From: Phragmitibacter flavus
Lineage (GTDB): Bacteria; Verrucomicrobiota; Verrucomicrobiia; Verrucomicrobiales; Verrucomicrobiaceae
Direction: 5' to 3'
Length of the DNA stretch: 64,000 nucleotides
Assembly (NCBI RefSeq): GCF_005780165.1
Contig: NZ_VAUV01000001.1
Coordinates: forward strand, 248,001-312,000
In this document: piece after piece, positions 35,896 to 43,902 of the stretch
Position numbering within the stretch: the stretch's first letter is position 1
Layout of the letters: the number at the start of each line of letters is the position of its first letter
Program-made: the position numbers and the translations under genes
The notes under the pieces: model-generated
Databases searched by the model: none
Told to the model about the DNA's origin: nothing
What the model saw: the letters and a program-made list of their open reading frames with translations, nothing else

Positions 35896-37323
35896 ATGCT
35901 GCGGCATGCCATGAGAGACGAAACTTTAGACACCCACCACAAGGCCCTCAAAATCAATCTTGATCCGCGTTGGTATGGAACCTTGGCAGAGATTGGTGCC
36001 GGGCAGGAGGTGGTGCGCTGGTTTTTTCGTGTGGGCGCCGCCGCAGGCACGGTGGCGAAAAGCATTTCCGCGTATGACATGGTGGTCAGCGACGCGATTT
36101 ATGGTGGTGGAAGCCGTTATGTTTCGCGCACCCGGTTGCAGTCGATGCTCGACTTTGAGTTTCGATTGAACATTGATCGTTTGAGCGACAAACGCGGCGA
36201 CAACACCGCGTTTTTTGCTTTTGCAGATACCGTGGTGGCGCGCAGTTTCAAAGGCGGCAACGAATGCCATGGCTGGATGGGGGTGAAATTTCAATCGCGT
36301 CCACGCGATGAGCCCAGCCAGATCCTCATCCATGTGCGAATGCTCGATGCCGAAGCGTCGCTGCAACAGGAAGCTCTGGGCGTGGTCGGGGTGAATTTGC
36401 TATACGGGGCCTTTTTTCTCCATCACGAACCCGAATTGCTGGTGGAGAGTTTGCTCGATAAACTGACCACGGGTCGCATCGAAATTGATGTCATCGAATT
36501 TAAGGGGATCGAGTTTCGAGCCGTCGACAATCGACTCATCAGCCTGAAGCTGGTCCAGCTCGGCCTGAGCGGCGCGGCGATGTTTGGTCCCAACAGTGAG
36601 GTTTTGCAGCCCTCCGAAGTGCTTTACAAAAAAGCCGTGCTGGTGGAACGCGGCAGCTTTCGTCCACCCACGCATGTCAATCTCGACATGCTGCAATGCG
36701 CCCTGGAAAAGTTCAAAACCGATCCAAGCGTGAAGGGCAAGGAGGTGTTGCCCATTTTTGAGCTGACCATGCGCAATCTGCTCGCCGGTGGAAAGGACGT
36801 GGATCGCAGGGATTTCCTGGCGCGGGCCGATCTGCTGGCTGCCTGTGGGATCACCGTGCTCATCTCCGACTACTTTGAATATTACCGCCTCGCTGCCTAC
36901 ATTTCGTGGCGCACCAGCGAACGGATCGGCATCGTAATGGGTGCGCCGAGTCTGATCGAGTTGTTTGAAGAAAAATACTACACGCAACTCCCTGGTGGAA
37001 TCCTTGAGTCCTTTGGCCGTTTGTTTAAGAACAACCTCAAGCTGTATGTTTATCCTCTCAAAGATGGCGAGACCGGGGAACTGACCACCGTGGAAAATCT
37101 CGAAGTCGCCCCCGAACTTCGCAAACTCTACGGTTATCTGTCTGATCGCGGCAGCTTCGTCACATTGGACAACTTCAAGCCGGAATTCCTGAGCATTTTT
37201 TCCAGGGACGTCCTGAAAAAAATCGCCGCTGGCCAGGGGGTGTGGGAGGAGATGGTGCCGGAACAGGTGGCTTCACTGATTAAAAAGAGGAGCTTTTTCG
37301 GCTACAAACCTCCTCGTGAATGA
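35896..37323 (+). CDS. conserved cytoplasmic protein of unknown function
   Basis: 475 residues, no signal peptide or membrane helix. The N-terminal part NLDPRWYGTLAEIGAGQEVVRWFF ... AAAGTVAKSISAYDMVVSDAIYG... RYVSRTRLQSMLDFE is strongly patterned and I recall it from a family spread over several phyla whose database names (TonB receptor, nucleotide adenylyltransferase) do not fit the sequence. FFAFADTVVARSFKGGNECHGWMG looks like a second conserved block. In-frame ATGs at 35890, 35896 and 35911 compete; 35896 is taken. It shares a promoter region with the diguanylate cyclase. I do not assign a function. Confidence 0.8.
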   Translation: MLRHAMRDETLDTHHKALKINLDPRWYGTLAEIGAGQEVVRWFFRVGAAAGTVAKSISAYDMVVSDAIYGGGSRYVSRTRLQSMLDFEFRLNIDRLSDKRGDNTAFFAFADTVVARSFKGGNECHGWMGVKFQSRPRDEPSQILIHVRMLDAEASLQQEALGVVGVNLLYGAFFLHHEPELLVESLLDKLTTGRIEIDVIEFKGIEFRAVDNRLISLKLVQLGLSGAAMFGPNSEVLQPSEVLYKKAVLVERGSFRPPTHVNLDMLQCALEKFKTDPSVKGKEVLPIFELTMRNLLAGGKDVDRRDFLARADLLAACGITVLISDYFEYYRLAAYISWRTSERIGIVMGAPSLIELFEEKYYTQLPGGILESFGRLFKNNLKLYVYPLKDGETGELTTVENLEVAPELRKLYGYLSDRGSFVTLDNFKPEFLSIFSRDVLKKIAAGQGVWEEMVPEQVASLIKKRSFFGYKPPRE

Positions 37324-37335
37324 ATGAAGGACCGG

Positions 37336-38169
37336 CTATTTGACGACTGGCTCCCAAAGTTTCTGCAACACCGGCTCCATCTTCTCCGCCCAGATGCGAT
37401 ATCCTTTGGTGCTCGGATGCAGTGCATCGCCCATGACCTCTTTGGAAATGGTGCCATCCGATTCCAGAAAATGTGGACCGAGATCCAGGAAGGTGAGCCA
37501 AGGACGATGCGTCAGCTTTTCCAACCCCTGATTGATCTGACTGATGGAAGCGCGATGTCCTTCACCGGGTTTTGGCCCACGGGGAAATACACCAAGCAAC
37601 AACACGCGCGTTTGTGGAGTGATCTGATGCACCTTGTCACAAACGGCAGCGATTCCTTCCACGATTTCAGTGGGGCTGTTGTTACGCGCATTGGCCGAAC
37701 GATACAGATTGTTGGTGCCGATCAATATGACCGCCACTCGTGGCGTTTGTCCGGCGAGTTCACCATTGTCCAACCGCCACAGGACATTTTGGATCCGATC
37801 GAATCCAAAACCAAGGTTGAGGGCGTTGCGCGGCGTATAAAATTCGTCCCAGACGATTTGTCCTTTGTTGCGATTGGGCGTGGGGAGCCCGCCGAATAGA
37901 TGGGTGATGCTGTCGCCGATGAAAACGAGATCGGCTTTTCGTGAGGCCACTTCTTTGAGCACATCCTCGTGACGTTGATACCAGTCATAAAAATCATTCT
38001 CCAACTTGGGAGTCGCCAGCAACGCCGTGTTGACGGATGGATTGAGCTGAGGATTCGCCGCAGTCGCAGGAACTTCAGCGTGAAGCAGCGAAGTTCCGAA
38101 TAATGATATCGCTGCAAGGCCCCAGCAAATGAAAATCCATCCTGTTGATTCGATTAATCTTCTTACCAT
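37336..38169 (-). CDS. secreted SGNH/GDSL hydrolase (PAF-acetylhydrolase-like)
   Basis: 277 residues. A signal peptide or anchor at about 1-31. Block I VFIGDSITHLFGG carries the nucleophile Ser, block III is VAVILIGTNNLYR, and block V MGDALHPSTKGYRIWAEK gives the catalytic Asp-x-x-His. This is the pattern of the platelet-activating-factor acetylhydrolase-like esterases, which in this phylum often deacetylate carbohydrate. It is 65 bases downstream of the methyltransferase gene of the biosynthetic operon on the same strand, so read-through is possible, but its leader and function fit the sulfatase neighbourhood better. Confidence 0.88.
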   Translation of the reverse strand: MVRRLIESTGWIFICWGLAAISLFGTSLLHAEVPATAANPQLNPSVNTALLATPKLENDFYDWYQRHEDVLKEVASRKADLVFIGDSITHLFGGLPTPNRNKGQIVWDEFYTPRNALNLGFGFDRIQNVLWRLDNGELAGQTPRVAVILIGTNNLYRSANARNNSPTEIVEGIAAVCDKVHQITPQTRVLLLGVFPRGPKPGEGHRASISQINQGLEKLTHRPWLTFLDLGPHFLESDGTISKEVMGDALHPSTKGYRIWAEKMEPVLQKLWEPVVK

Positions 38170-38234
38170 GATTCACCTTGTCATTTTCGGCTTCCTTGGA
38201 CAACCCCAATTCTTGAACGAGCCAGGCAACCGGA

Positions 38235-39092
38235 TCATTTGATGGCCCGCACAAACGTTTGCAGTCCAGTTCGGTCGGCATTGAGATGCACTGCCGACCA
38301 GGCCATTGGAGCCAGCATCAACCGGGTCTTGGCGAGATCGCGATAGTTCGTGTTCAACTCAAAGGAGCGCAGCAAAAAATCGGACTTTTCATCCTTGGTG
38401 GTGGCACTGGTGTAGAACATTCCGCCGGGATTTAGATGATCGAAAACGTTTTTGTAAAACACCCGCAACGCCTCGTCATGCAAGAACTCGCCCAATCCCG
38501 TGCTGATGATCAAATCGAAAGTTCCCTCGGGATAAGTTTCGGAAACCAACGCGTCTCCTTGAATCAAGCATGGATGCAACTTGCGAATCTCCTGCAAATG
38601 CTCCGCTGCCGCTCCCAACACTTCCTCATCCATATCCATGCCAACATAGTTCAGGCGGACCGTCAATTCGGGTCGGCGATGCAGCAATCGGGTCACATCG
38701 CGAGGAATACCGCAGGGCAACGCCAGCACCCGCAATTGATTGGGAGTTGCGTCCAGTCGTTCTTCCAAAGTTCGCTCTGCTTCTACGCACCGTTGTCGCA
38801 TTCCCCTGGCAGCGGGAAGGTTCAAGAGCACGCGGTCCAACCACTTGCCCATAATCCCCTGCCCCGCCGGTTCATTGCGATACAAATGATCCGCAAACTT
38901 GTAACTGCCCGACCGCTCGATTCCCTCTCGACCGAACTCGCTTAGTCGCAAGAGATGATAAAGCGGAATCAGGTGCCACTGATGGTTTTGTTTGAACTTG
39001 GCAACGAGGTCAGTCGTGTGCCGCGTGAAGTTGGCAGGCCGCGATGTCGGATTCTTTGCCAAGGCCTGGGATGTCGTAGAGATGTTGTTCAT
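38235..39092 (-). CDS. SAM-dependent methyltransferase, end of biosynthetic operon
   Basis: 285 residues. Class I methyltransferase fold: motif I VLALPCGIPRDVTRLL (a divergent form of the Gly-rich loop), an acidic residue after strand 2 in NYVGMDMDEEVL, LIQGDAL, and FDLIISTGLGEFL in the place of motif IV. A basic N-terminal domain of about 100 residues precedes it. The ATG at 39092 lies 83 bases inside the preceding gene in another frame, an unusually deep overlap. Last member of the operon that starts at 43816; it may methylate the finished or carrier-bound product. Confidence 0.75.
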   Translation of the reverse strand: MNNISTTSQALAKNPTSRPANFTRHTTDLVAKFKQNHQWHLIPLYHLLRLSEFGREGIERSGSYKFADHLYRNEPAGQGIMGKWLDRVLLNLPAARGMRQRCVEAERTLEERLDATPNQLRVLALPCGIPRDVTRLLHRRPELTVRLNYVGMDMDEEVLGAAAEHLQEIRKLHPCLIQGDALVSETYPEGTFDLIISTGLGEFLHDEALRVFYKNVFDHLNPGGMFYTSATTKDEKSDFLLRSFELNTNYRDLAKTRLMLAPMAWSAVHLNADRTGLQTFVRAIK

Positions 39093-39591
39093 AAGGTAGC
39101 AACTGGTTAAAAACTTCGTGATCAATCTTCTGATAATTCTGCATCAGGCGCACCGCGTCCGGCTGGCCACGCAACCAGTGGGCAACCCAGCCTAAATGAT
39201 CTTTTTCATCTTCGATCATGCGCTCGTAAGCGCGATGTGCCGGTTCGGGTAAGTTTGGATCGGCTGATTCCGACGTGAAACGCGCATGCACCCGCCGCTC
39301 GAAGATCTGGGTGAAACATAGCACCTCCAGCAACGATTTGGGCGGTCCCGAATGATTCAGATAAAATGACTGATAACTGCGCAAAATGCGAATGTGGGGC
39401 AGCTCCAACTCTTTGATGACCTCCGCCCAAAGTCGTGAATGTTCAGCCTCCTCGGCAGCGTGAGTCGTGAGGCAATGGGCAACATGTTGATCCTCGACCA
39501 AACCCACCATGCGCCCAAGCAATAGCGAACCTTCCAGTTCACTCTGCCGATACCAGTTCAGCCTCCAGGCAAGATTTCGGTTGGTGTTCAT
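39010..39591 (-). CDS. ferritin-like di-iron protein (193 aa)
   Basis: 193 residues of predicted four-helix bundle. Possible iron ligands follow the ferritin-like order: Glu in SELEGSL, a Glu-x-x-His in HAAEEAEHSRLW, a Glu in TQIFERRVHARF, and a second Glu-x-x-His in MIEDEKDHLGW. The pattern suits a di-iron oxygenase, oxidase or desaturase, not an iron-storage cage, given the biosynthetic neighbours. The ATG at 39591 overlaps the stop of the small membrane-protein gene by four bases; the longer frame upstream has no conserved content. Confidence 0.75.
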   Translation of the reverse strand: MNTNRNLAWRLNWYRQSELEGSLLLGRMVGLVEDQHVAHCLTTHAAEEAEHSRLWAEVIKELELPHIRILRSYQSFYLNHSGPPKSLLEVLCFTQIFERRVHARFTSESADPNLPEPAHRAYERMIEDEKDHLGWVAHWLRGQPDAVRLMQNYQKIDHEVFNQLLPYEQHLYDIPGLGKESDIAACQLHAAHD

Positions 39592-39851
39592 CGATTGTAT
39601 GAATAGACGATATAAGCCAAGATGCTGATAATCCCCGCGACCGCGAATCCGGTTCCAATAAGGAATGAGACCGCTGGCTTTTTTGGTTTCATGAGAGATG
39701 CCAGCACAAGCGTGGGTCCCTGAATCAGCAAGCTCACGCGCAGCAAAACATCGGCATAGTGCATCCCACCTGTAAATGCCAAAAACACCGCCACCAAAAT
39801 TGTTTCGCATCCCAGGGCACAGAGGAGAATATGTCCAAGTTTAGCATTCAT
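39588..39851 (-). CDS. small membrane protein in biosynthetic operon
   Basis: 87 residues with about three hydrophobic helices (ILLCALGCETILVAVFLAFTGG, DVLLRVSLLIQGPTLVLASL, VSFLIGTGFAVAGIISILAYIVY). No family recognised. It starts 28 bases after one di-iron gene and overlaps the next by four bases, so it is a true member of the operon. It could hold the pathway at the membrane or help export the product. Confidence 0.7.
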   Translation of the reverse strand: MNAKLGHILLCALGCETILVAVFLAFTGGMHYADVLLRVSLLIQGPTLVLASLMKPKKPAVSFLIGTGFAVAGIISILAYIVYSYNR

Positions 39852-39879
39852 AGGATTTGTGATCGGTAATTAGTGATCT

Positions 39880-40593
39880 TCACGCCAGCACCTCCGTGAG
39901 CAATGAACTGATGCGCCTCCCCGTCAGCCGGGCGATTTTGCGGTTGATGGCGAGGATGGCGGAGAAGTCGTTCTTTTCGGCCACGGGCACATGTGGCACC
40001 ACCAGTTCACCGATGTGTTTGAAATGCGCGGCTTCATCAATCACCGTATCGATTTCTTCAGGATGTTTCAACAAACGTTGGGCGAGCAGTTCGTAGCCAA
40101 ACTGGCAGTGCCTGACTTCATCCTTCGCCACCAATGAAAGGATATGTGCCAGCACGGGTTCGGCACTTCGTTTGGAGTCCTTGAAAAAATTGTGGGCGGC
40201 AAAATGCTCGCTCATCATGTAACGCGTGAGCAGTCTGGCAGGATGATCATACTTCAAACCAAGGTTGCGTCGGCGCACTTCAACAATTTCTTCCTCGTTT
40301 ATGGGTCGGTAACCCACCGCTTCCAGATACTGCGCAAACACATGAAAATGTTTGTAACTCTCGTATAACTGAACGCTGTAAACGGCGGTGGCAGTCACAT
40401 CGTCCCACATCAAATCCAGCACCCGGGGAGTGAAGATGGGAAAGAACGATTCAATCAATGCAGAGTCGCGCACCCGATCCAGCAGATCGGTTTGCGCCAG
40501 TGCAAGGTTCACATCAATGGCATCCCATGCGATGTCGGTATCGAGCACCCATCGCGTCATTTCTGAAGTGGTTAGATAGTCGCCGTAGTTCAT
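39880..40593 (-). CDS. ferritin-like di-iron protein (237 aa)
   Basis: 237 residues, mostly helical. Likely metal ligands: Glu and His in QLYESYKHFHVF, Glu in YMMSEHFAAHNFF, and Glu-x-x-His in AKDEVRHCQFGYE. This matches the R2-like or acyl-ACP-desaturase-like di-iron fold better than ferritin itself. It does not look like a close paralogue of the 193-residue protein. Its ATG at 40593 overlaps the carrier-protein stop by four bases, which hints that its substrate is carrier-bound. Confidence 0.75.
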   Translation of the reverse strand: MNYGDYLTTSEMTRWVLDTDIAWDAIDVNLALAQTDLLDRVRDSALIESFFPIFTPRVLDLMWDDVTATAVYSVQLYESYKHFHVFAQYLEAVGYRPINEEEIVEVRRRNLGLKYDHPARLLTRYMMSEHFAAHNFFKDSKRSAEPVLAHILSLVAKDEVRHCQFGYELLAQRLLKHPEEIDTVIDEAAHFKHIGELVVPHVPVAEKNDFSAILAINRKIARLTGRRISSLLTEVLA

Positions 40594-40844
40594 ATAAGTT
40601 GTGGTTGTAGCTGTAGCTGGGTTTGAATGTGGCGCGCGAGATCGCACAGCCGGGTTTGAGGCAAAAAATTCTCTTCGCGAATCGGCACGCCGAATTCCTC
40701 ATGGATCACACAAAGCAGTTCGACGGTATCCATGCTGTCCAAGGCGAGTTGATAGATGGCCTTGTCTGGCTCCATCTGATGGGCAAGCCGCGGAAGGCAT
40801 AACTTCAGTCGCTCGATGACTTCCTGTTCAGTGATGATGGTCAT
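40590..40844 (-). CDS. acyl/aminoacyl carrier protein 2
   Basis: 84 residues. The site for 4'-phosphopantetheine is Ser37 in LALDSMDT, followed by helix II VELLCVIHEEFGV and then FLPQTRLCDLARHI, the standard four-helix carrier layout. It is one of two carriers in the operon and stands next to the aaRS-like ligase, whose gene it overlaps by 17 bases, so it may be the carrier that the ligase loads. No phosphopantetheinyl transferase is in the window. Confidence 0.88.
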   Translation of the reverse strand: MTIITEQEVIERLKLCLPRLAHQMEPDKAIYQLALDSMDTVELLCVIHEEFGVPIREENFLPQTRLCDLARHIQTQLQLQPQLI

Positions 40845-41592
40845 GGTGTTTCATGCTGATGGTTGACTGTGACGCCCAACGCTCCAGACCGAATGCGATG
40901 CAGGCCGAATGAGCGGGATTGCCGTCTGGCAGGCGGATGCTGAATCGCTTGCCGAAAAAGTCGCCGTGCCGGTTGATGCTGGCGATGGCGAGACCGTCGC
41001 GCAGGCAATACTCCCATTTGGTTTCCAGGAGCTTTTGCGCGCAGGCTTTGCCCTTTGCTTTGGGCAAGAAGAACGGATCACTGGCGGGCTGCCAGGTTCC
41101 GGATAGTCCGTAATCAATGGCGAGTTGATGAATCTCTTCGCGCACACCCGTTAGTTCGTGTTCAATCCAGTCTTTGGCACCAACAAGGATCAATTCGCGC
41201 ATGGTGAATTCCACCTGCCGCCGACCAGCTTGTAACTCGGTGGGTTCTTCATGGCGAAAACAGCTGCCACTGGCACTTAGTTTAACGCCCTTAGCGAGGG
41301 TTTGTCCTTCCAAGCCTGCGTAGGCATGATAACAAACGGCCGGTGATAGACACCATCCCGAAGCGGCTACAATTTCTGGTGCATTCTCGGGATCGGGACA
41401 AAACGAAGCCGTCATCAACAACTGCGGGAACGAATCGAAATATCCCGCGCGTCGCAGAGTCTCCGACCGCATCAGCACCGGCCAGCGTTGCTCCAAGCCA
41501 CCGCGATTGCGCGACCACAAGGACAGGCGTGAATCAATTTGCGGCAAAAACAACTGCCAAGAAATGTTAGGCGTTTGAATGGGTAGGTTCAT
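40828..41592 (-). CDS. class II aaRS-like amino acid:[carrier protein] ligase
   Basis: 254 residues. The core is that of atypical seryl-tRNA synthetases: motif 2 SCFRHEEPTELQAGRRQVEFTMRELILVG and motif 3 SACIAFGLERW, with ATP-binding Arg residues in both. It lacks a tRNA-binding coiled-coil domain. Family members characterised in rhizobia and relatives activate glycine, alanine or cysteine as adenylates and load them on a carrier protein, not on tRNA. Two carrier genes flank and overlap it, which fits. The ATG at 41592 is preferred to one nine codons upstream. The amino acid cannot be told from the sequence by eye. Confidence 0.88.
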   Translation of the reverse strand: MNLPIQTPNISWQLFLPQIDSRLSLWSRNRGGLEQRWPVLMRSETLRRAGYFDSFPQLLMTASFCPDPENAPEIVAASGWCLSPAVCYHAYAGLEGQTLAKGVKLSASGSCFRHEEPTELQAGRRQVEFTMRELILVGAKDWIEHELTGVREEIHQLAIDYGLSGTWQPASDPFFLPKAKGKACAQKLLETKWEYCLRDGLAIASINRHGDFFGKRFSIRLPDGNPAHSACIAFGLERWASQSTISMKHHDHHH

Positions 41593-41866
41593 GACCAAAG
41601 GTTTGGGTGATGGTTTCAATGCTCTGAAAGTATTTCATCGACACCAGCCAGTCGGGAACTGGTTGTCCGGTATGGTCTTCGATGGCACCGATGAGATGAA
41701 GGATGGAAAGGCTGTCCAGCCGTCCGGTTTCAAACAACTGCGTGTCGGAACTGACCGGCGGCCAGTCCTGCGGGGTGCGTCCATGAAGGCGGGGTAACTC
41801 CTCATTGACCAGAGTCAGCAAAGTCCGGCGCAACGTTTCAGGATCTCGATTTGGATTGGATGACAT
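41567..41866 (-). CDS. acyl/aminoacyl carrier protein 1
   Basis: 99 residues. Phosphopantetheine site Ser52 in FETGRLDSLSIL, then LIGAIEDHTGQPVPDWLV, a carrier protein of the D-S-L type. It differs clearly from carrier 2 in sequence, so the two probably serve different partners. Overlaps the reductase gene by 29 bases on one side and the ligase gene by 26 on the other. Confidence 0.87.
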   Translation of the reverse strand: MSSNPNRDPETLRRTLLTLVNEELPRLHGRTPQDWPPVSSDTQLFETGRLDSLSILHLIGAIEDHTGQPVPDWLVSMKYFQSIETITQTFGHEPTHSNA

Positions 41867-42857
41867 GATGGGTGACCAGTTCGGTTAAAGGTTTCCAGTC
41901 GGCTCTTGGTTGGAGGCAGCAACGGTCCGCGTTGTCCGTGGCATGCTGGCGTGGGTGCAACAGCCCGGGCAGGAAGGATTCGGCATCTTCCAGCACTCGA
42001 CGAAACAGGACATCGCCGCTCTGCATGACCGATGTTTTGAACATGGCGAAGGTCTCGGCATCAACGATGGCAGGAGCGACGATGCTTCCTGACCGCCAGC
42101 CGTTCGAGGTGGGTTCAAAGACGCTCGCAAGATGCTGCAACAACTCGGACAATCGGGGAGCCGCATCTCCCGCACAGCCATGCATCACCCTACCTGATTC
42201 CAAAGGTGAATCCACACAGGCTGCCACCACGGCTGCGGCGTATTCGGTGGAGATCAGGTCGACTCTGGTTTGGTCCGAGCCGGGCATCATGGGAATCAGC
42301 CCTTTCCACAGCCAGAACAACAAATGATGCATGGCACCGAGTCGCAGAACCGATCCATCCGTTTCACTCCCGGCGACAATGGACAGCCGCACCACTTCCA
42401 CCGGCAAATCGGAATCAAACACCAGCTCTTCCGCCTCCCATTTGCTTTGCTCATAAGCATTTACAAATCCGATCGGACGCACCAAACGGGCTTCTTCGAC
42501 CAATCCGACATTCGTTCCACAGACACACGCGGTGCTGACCTGAACGAACTTTTTCAAGAGTGGACAGCGCCTGGCAAACTCGAGCATGCGGGCCGTCCCT
42601 TCCACATTCACTTCCCGCAGCGTCGCTAATGGGGCGCGAAATGCGGTGCTCGCTGCGGCGTGAATGATGACTTCAATGTCGGCCGCGAGCTTGTTGGGCA
42701 ATTCATCGAAATCACCAGGATGAATCTGGACATGAGGCTGATGGAGAGCGTTCACCTTTTCAACATCGCGAACCAGCGCATGCACCTCATGCCCGGCGAG
42801 CTGATGCGCCATTTCCTTTCCGAGATTGCCGGTGTATCCGGTGAGCAGGATGTTCAT
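41838..42857 (-). CDS. NAD(P)-dependent reductase/epimerase, thioester-reductase-like
   Basis: 339 residues, extended SDR fold. Cofactor loop LLTGYTGNLGKEM near residue 5, the VIHAAASTAFRAPL segment, VQVSTACVCGTN with the catalytic Ser/Thr, and Tyr-Lys replaced in form by NAYEQSKWEAEELV. This order is that of carrier-protein thioester reductases and NAD-dependent epimerases. In this operon a role in releasing a carrier-bound product as aldehyde or alcohol is the simplest reading, but an epimerase is possible. The ATG overlaps the KAS III-like stop by four bases. Confidence 0.8.
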   Translation of the reverse strand: MNILLTGYTGNLGKEMAHQLAGHEVHALVRDVEKVNALHQPHVQIHPGDFDELPNKLAADIEVIIHAAASTAFRAPLATLREVNVEGTARMLEFARRCPLLKKFVQVSTACVCGTNVGLVEEARLVRPIGFVNAYEQSKWEAEELVFDSDLPVEVVRLSIVAGSETDGSVLRLGAMHHLLFWLWKGLIPMMPGSDQTRVDLISTEYAAAVVAACVDSPLESGRVMHGCAGDAAPRLSELLQHLASVFEPTSNGWRSGSIVAPAIVDAETFAMFKTSVMQSGDVLFRRVLEDAESFLPGLLHPRQHATDNADRCCLQPRADWKPLTELVTHHVIQSKSRS

Positions 42858-43816
42858 GACTCAATCAGGTGGGTGGTTTCCAAAAGCAACGCTGACCAGC
42901 TTGAACCAAATCCGTAAGCGAACAGCAACAGCTTCATGCCCGGCCTCAAACGACCCTGTTGTTTCGCCTGTTCCAGCATCAGAAAACTGTCCGCAGCAAC
43001 GGTGTGACCGAAACGTTTGACGGGTTCAAACAGGCGCGATTCCGGGATGCCGCACAGTCGCATGAGGATCGGCCAGCTGCTGCGGTTGACCCCGGTGGGG
43101 ATGACCAGATCAATGTCGGTTGGCTGCAATCCCTGTTGCGCGAGCACTTTGCGGATGGCCAGAACGGCGGTGGGAAAATAGGCGGCGATGATCTCGCTTT
43201 GTTTCGCCGGAACATCCCAGTAGTAGCCCTTGCTGATCTGATAAAAACCCAGCCAGCGGTATTGTATATCTTCGCGCGAAAGCACGCAGGCGCAGGCAGC
43301 ATCGCTGATGAGGTTGTATAAAACCTCCCGCTCCGCTTCTGGAGGAAACACATCCGAACCCACGCACAACACGTTCGAAATGTCGGGCTCTGCCAGAAGC
43401 AAGGCCCTCGCCTGTCGCAGCGCACTGAACATGCCTGCGCAACCCTGCTGGGCGATGCCGCAGACCGTGGCGCGATCCATGTTCAACTGCTCCTGCAACC
43501 AGCTTCCGCGATAGCAAAATTCATGGAGCACCGTGCTGCCTTCATCGGCGTTTGAAGATGGGCACTGGTGATTTCCCGACAAGGCACTGATCCAAAACAG
43601 CACATCCACCTCTTGCGCTTCGAGTGCCGCATTCAACAGCGCCCGCTCCGCAGCGATCCGACCCAACCAACCGGCGTCATCTCCGATCCAGGTGCCATCG
43701 AAACCAAACTCACGCAACGTTTTGAAATTCGACGTGGTGGACAGCGCTTCCAATGGCTGGAACTGCTCCGGCAAAGCCGTGGCGAAATGTCGAATGCCGA
43801 TATCAGGTGCGTTCAT
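42854..43816 (-). CDS. KAS III (FabH)-like condensing or acyl-transfer enzyme, variant active site
   Basis: 320 residues, thiolase fold. The nucleophile Cys126 is in AQQGCAGMFSAL, as in FabH. The position of the FabH motif HQAN reads T241-G-V-N, so the usual His is gone; the position of the FabH motif NTSAAS reads GHTVAADS, putting His271 where Asn is expected. Cys plus a relocated His may support acyl transfer or a different condensation. First gene of the operon; ATG at 43816, 86 bases from the divergent LysR gene. Other SGNADE-rich segments (SALSGNHQCPSSNADEG) suggest an unusual substrate pocket. Confidence 0.85.
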   Translation of the reverse strand: MNAPDIGIRHFATALPEQFQPLEALSTTSNFKTLREFGFDGTWIGDDAGWLGRIAAERALLNAALEAQEVDVLFWISALSGNHQCPSSNADEGSTVLHEFCYRGSWLQEQLNMDRATVCGIAQQGCAGMFSALRQARALLLAEPDISNVLCVGSDVFPPEAEREVLYNLISDAACACVLSREDIQYRWLGFYQISKGYYWDVPAKQSEIIAAYFPTAVLAIRKVLAQQGLQPTDIDLVIPTGVNRSSWPILMRLCGIPESRLFEPVKRFGHTVAADSFLMLEQAKQQGRLRPGMKLLLFAYGFGSSWSALLLETTHLIES

Positions 43817-43902
43817 CACGACGCCATCATGCGGCAGCGTCAAGCCCGTCCGTTAATCGAAAATCTTTGACCGACCATTGATCCAGGCGATAACCTGCGA
43901 CC
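43817..43902. promoter_or_regulatory. divergent control region of the biosynthetic operon
   Basis: 86 bases between the KAS III-like and LysR start codons. LysR regulators normally bind such gaps, at T-N11-A sites, and repress their own gene. The segment TTAATCGAAAATCTTTGA is the AT-rich part, but I cannot point to one clear operator. Confidence 0.5.
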
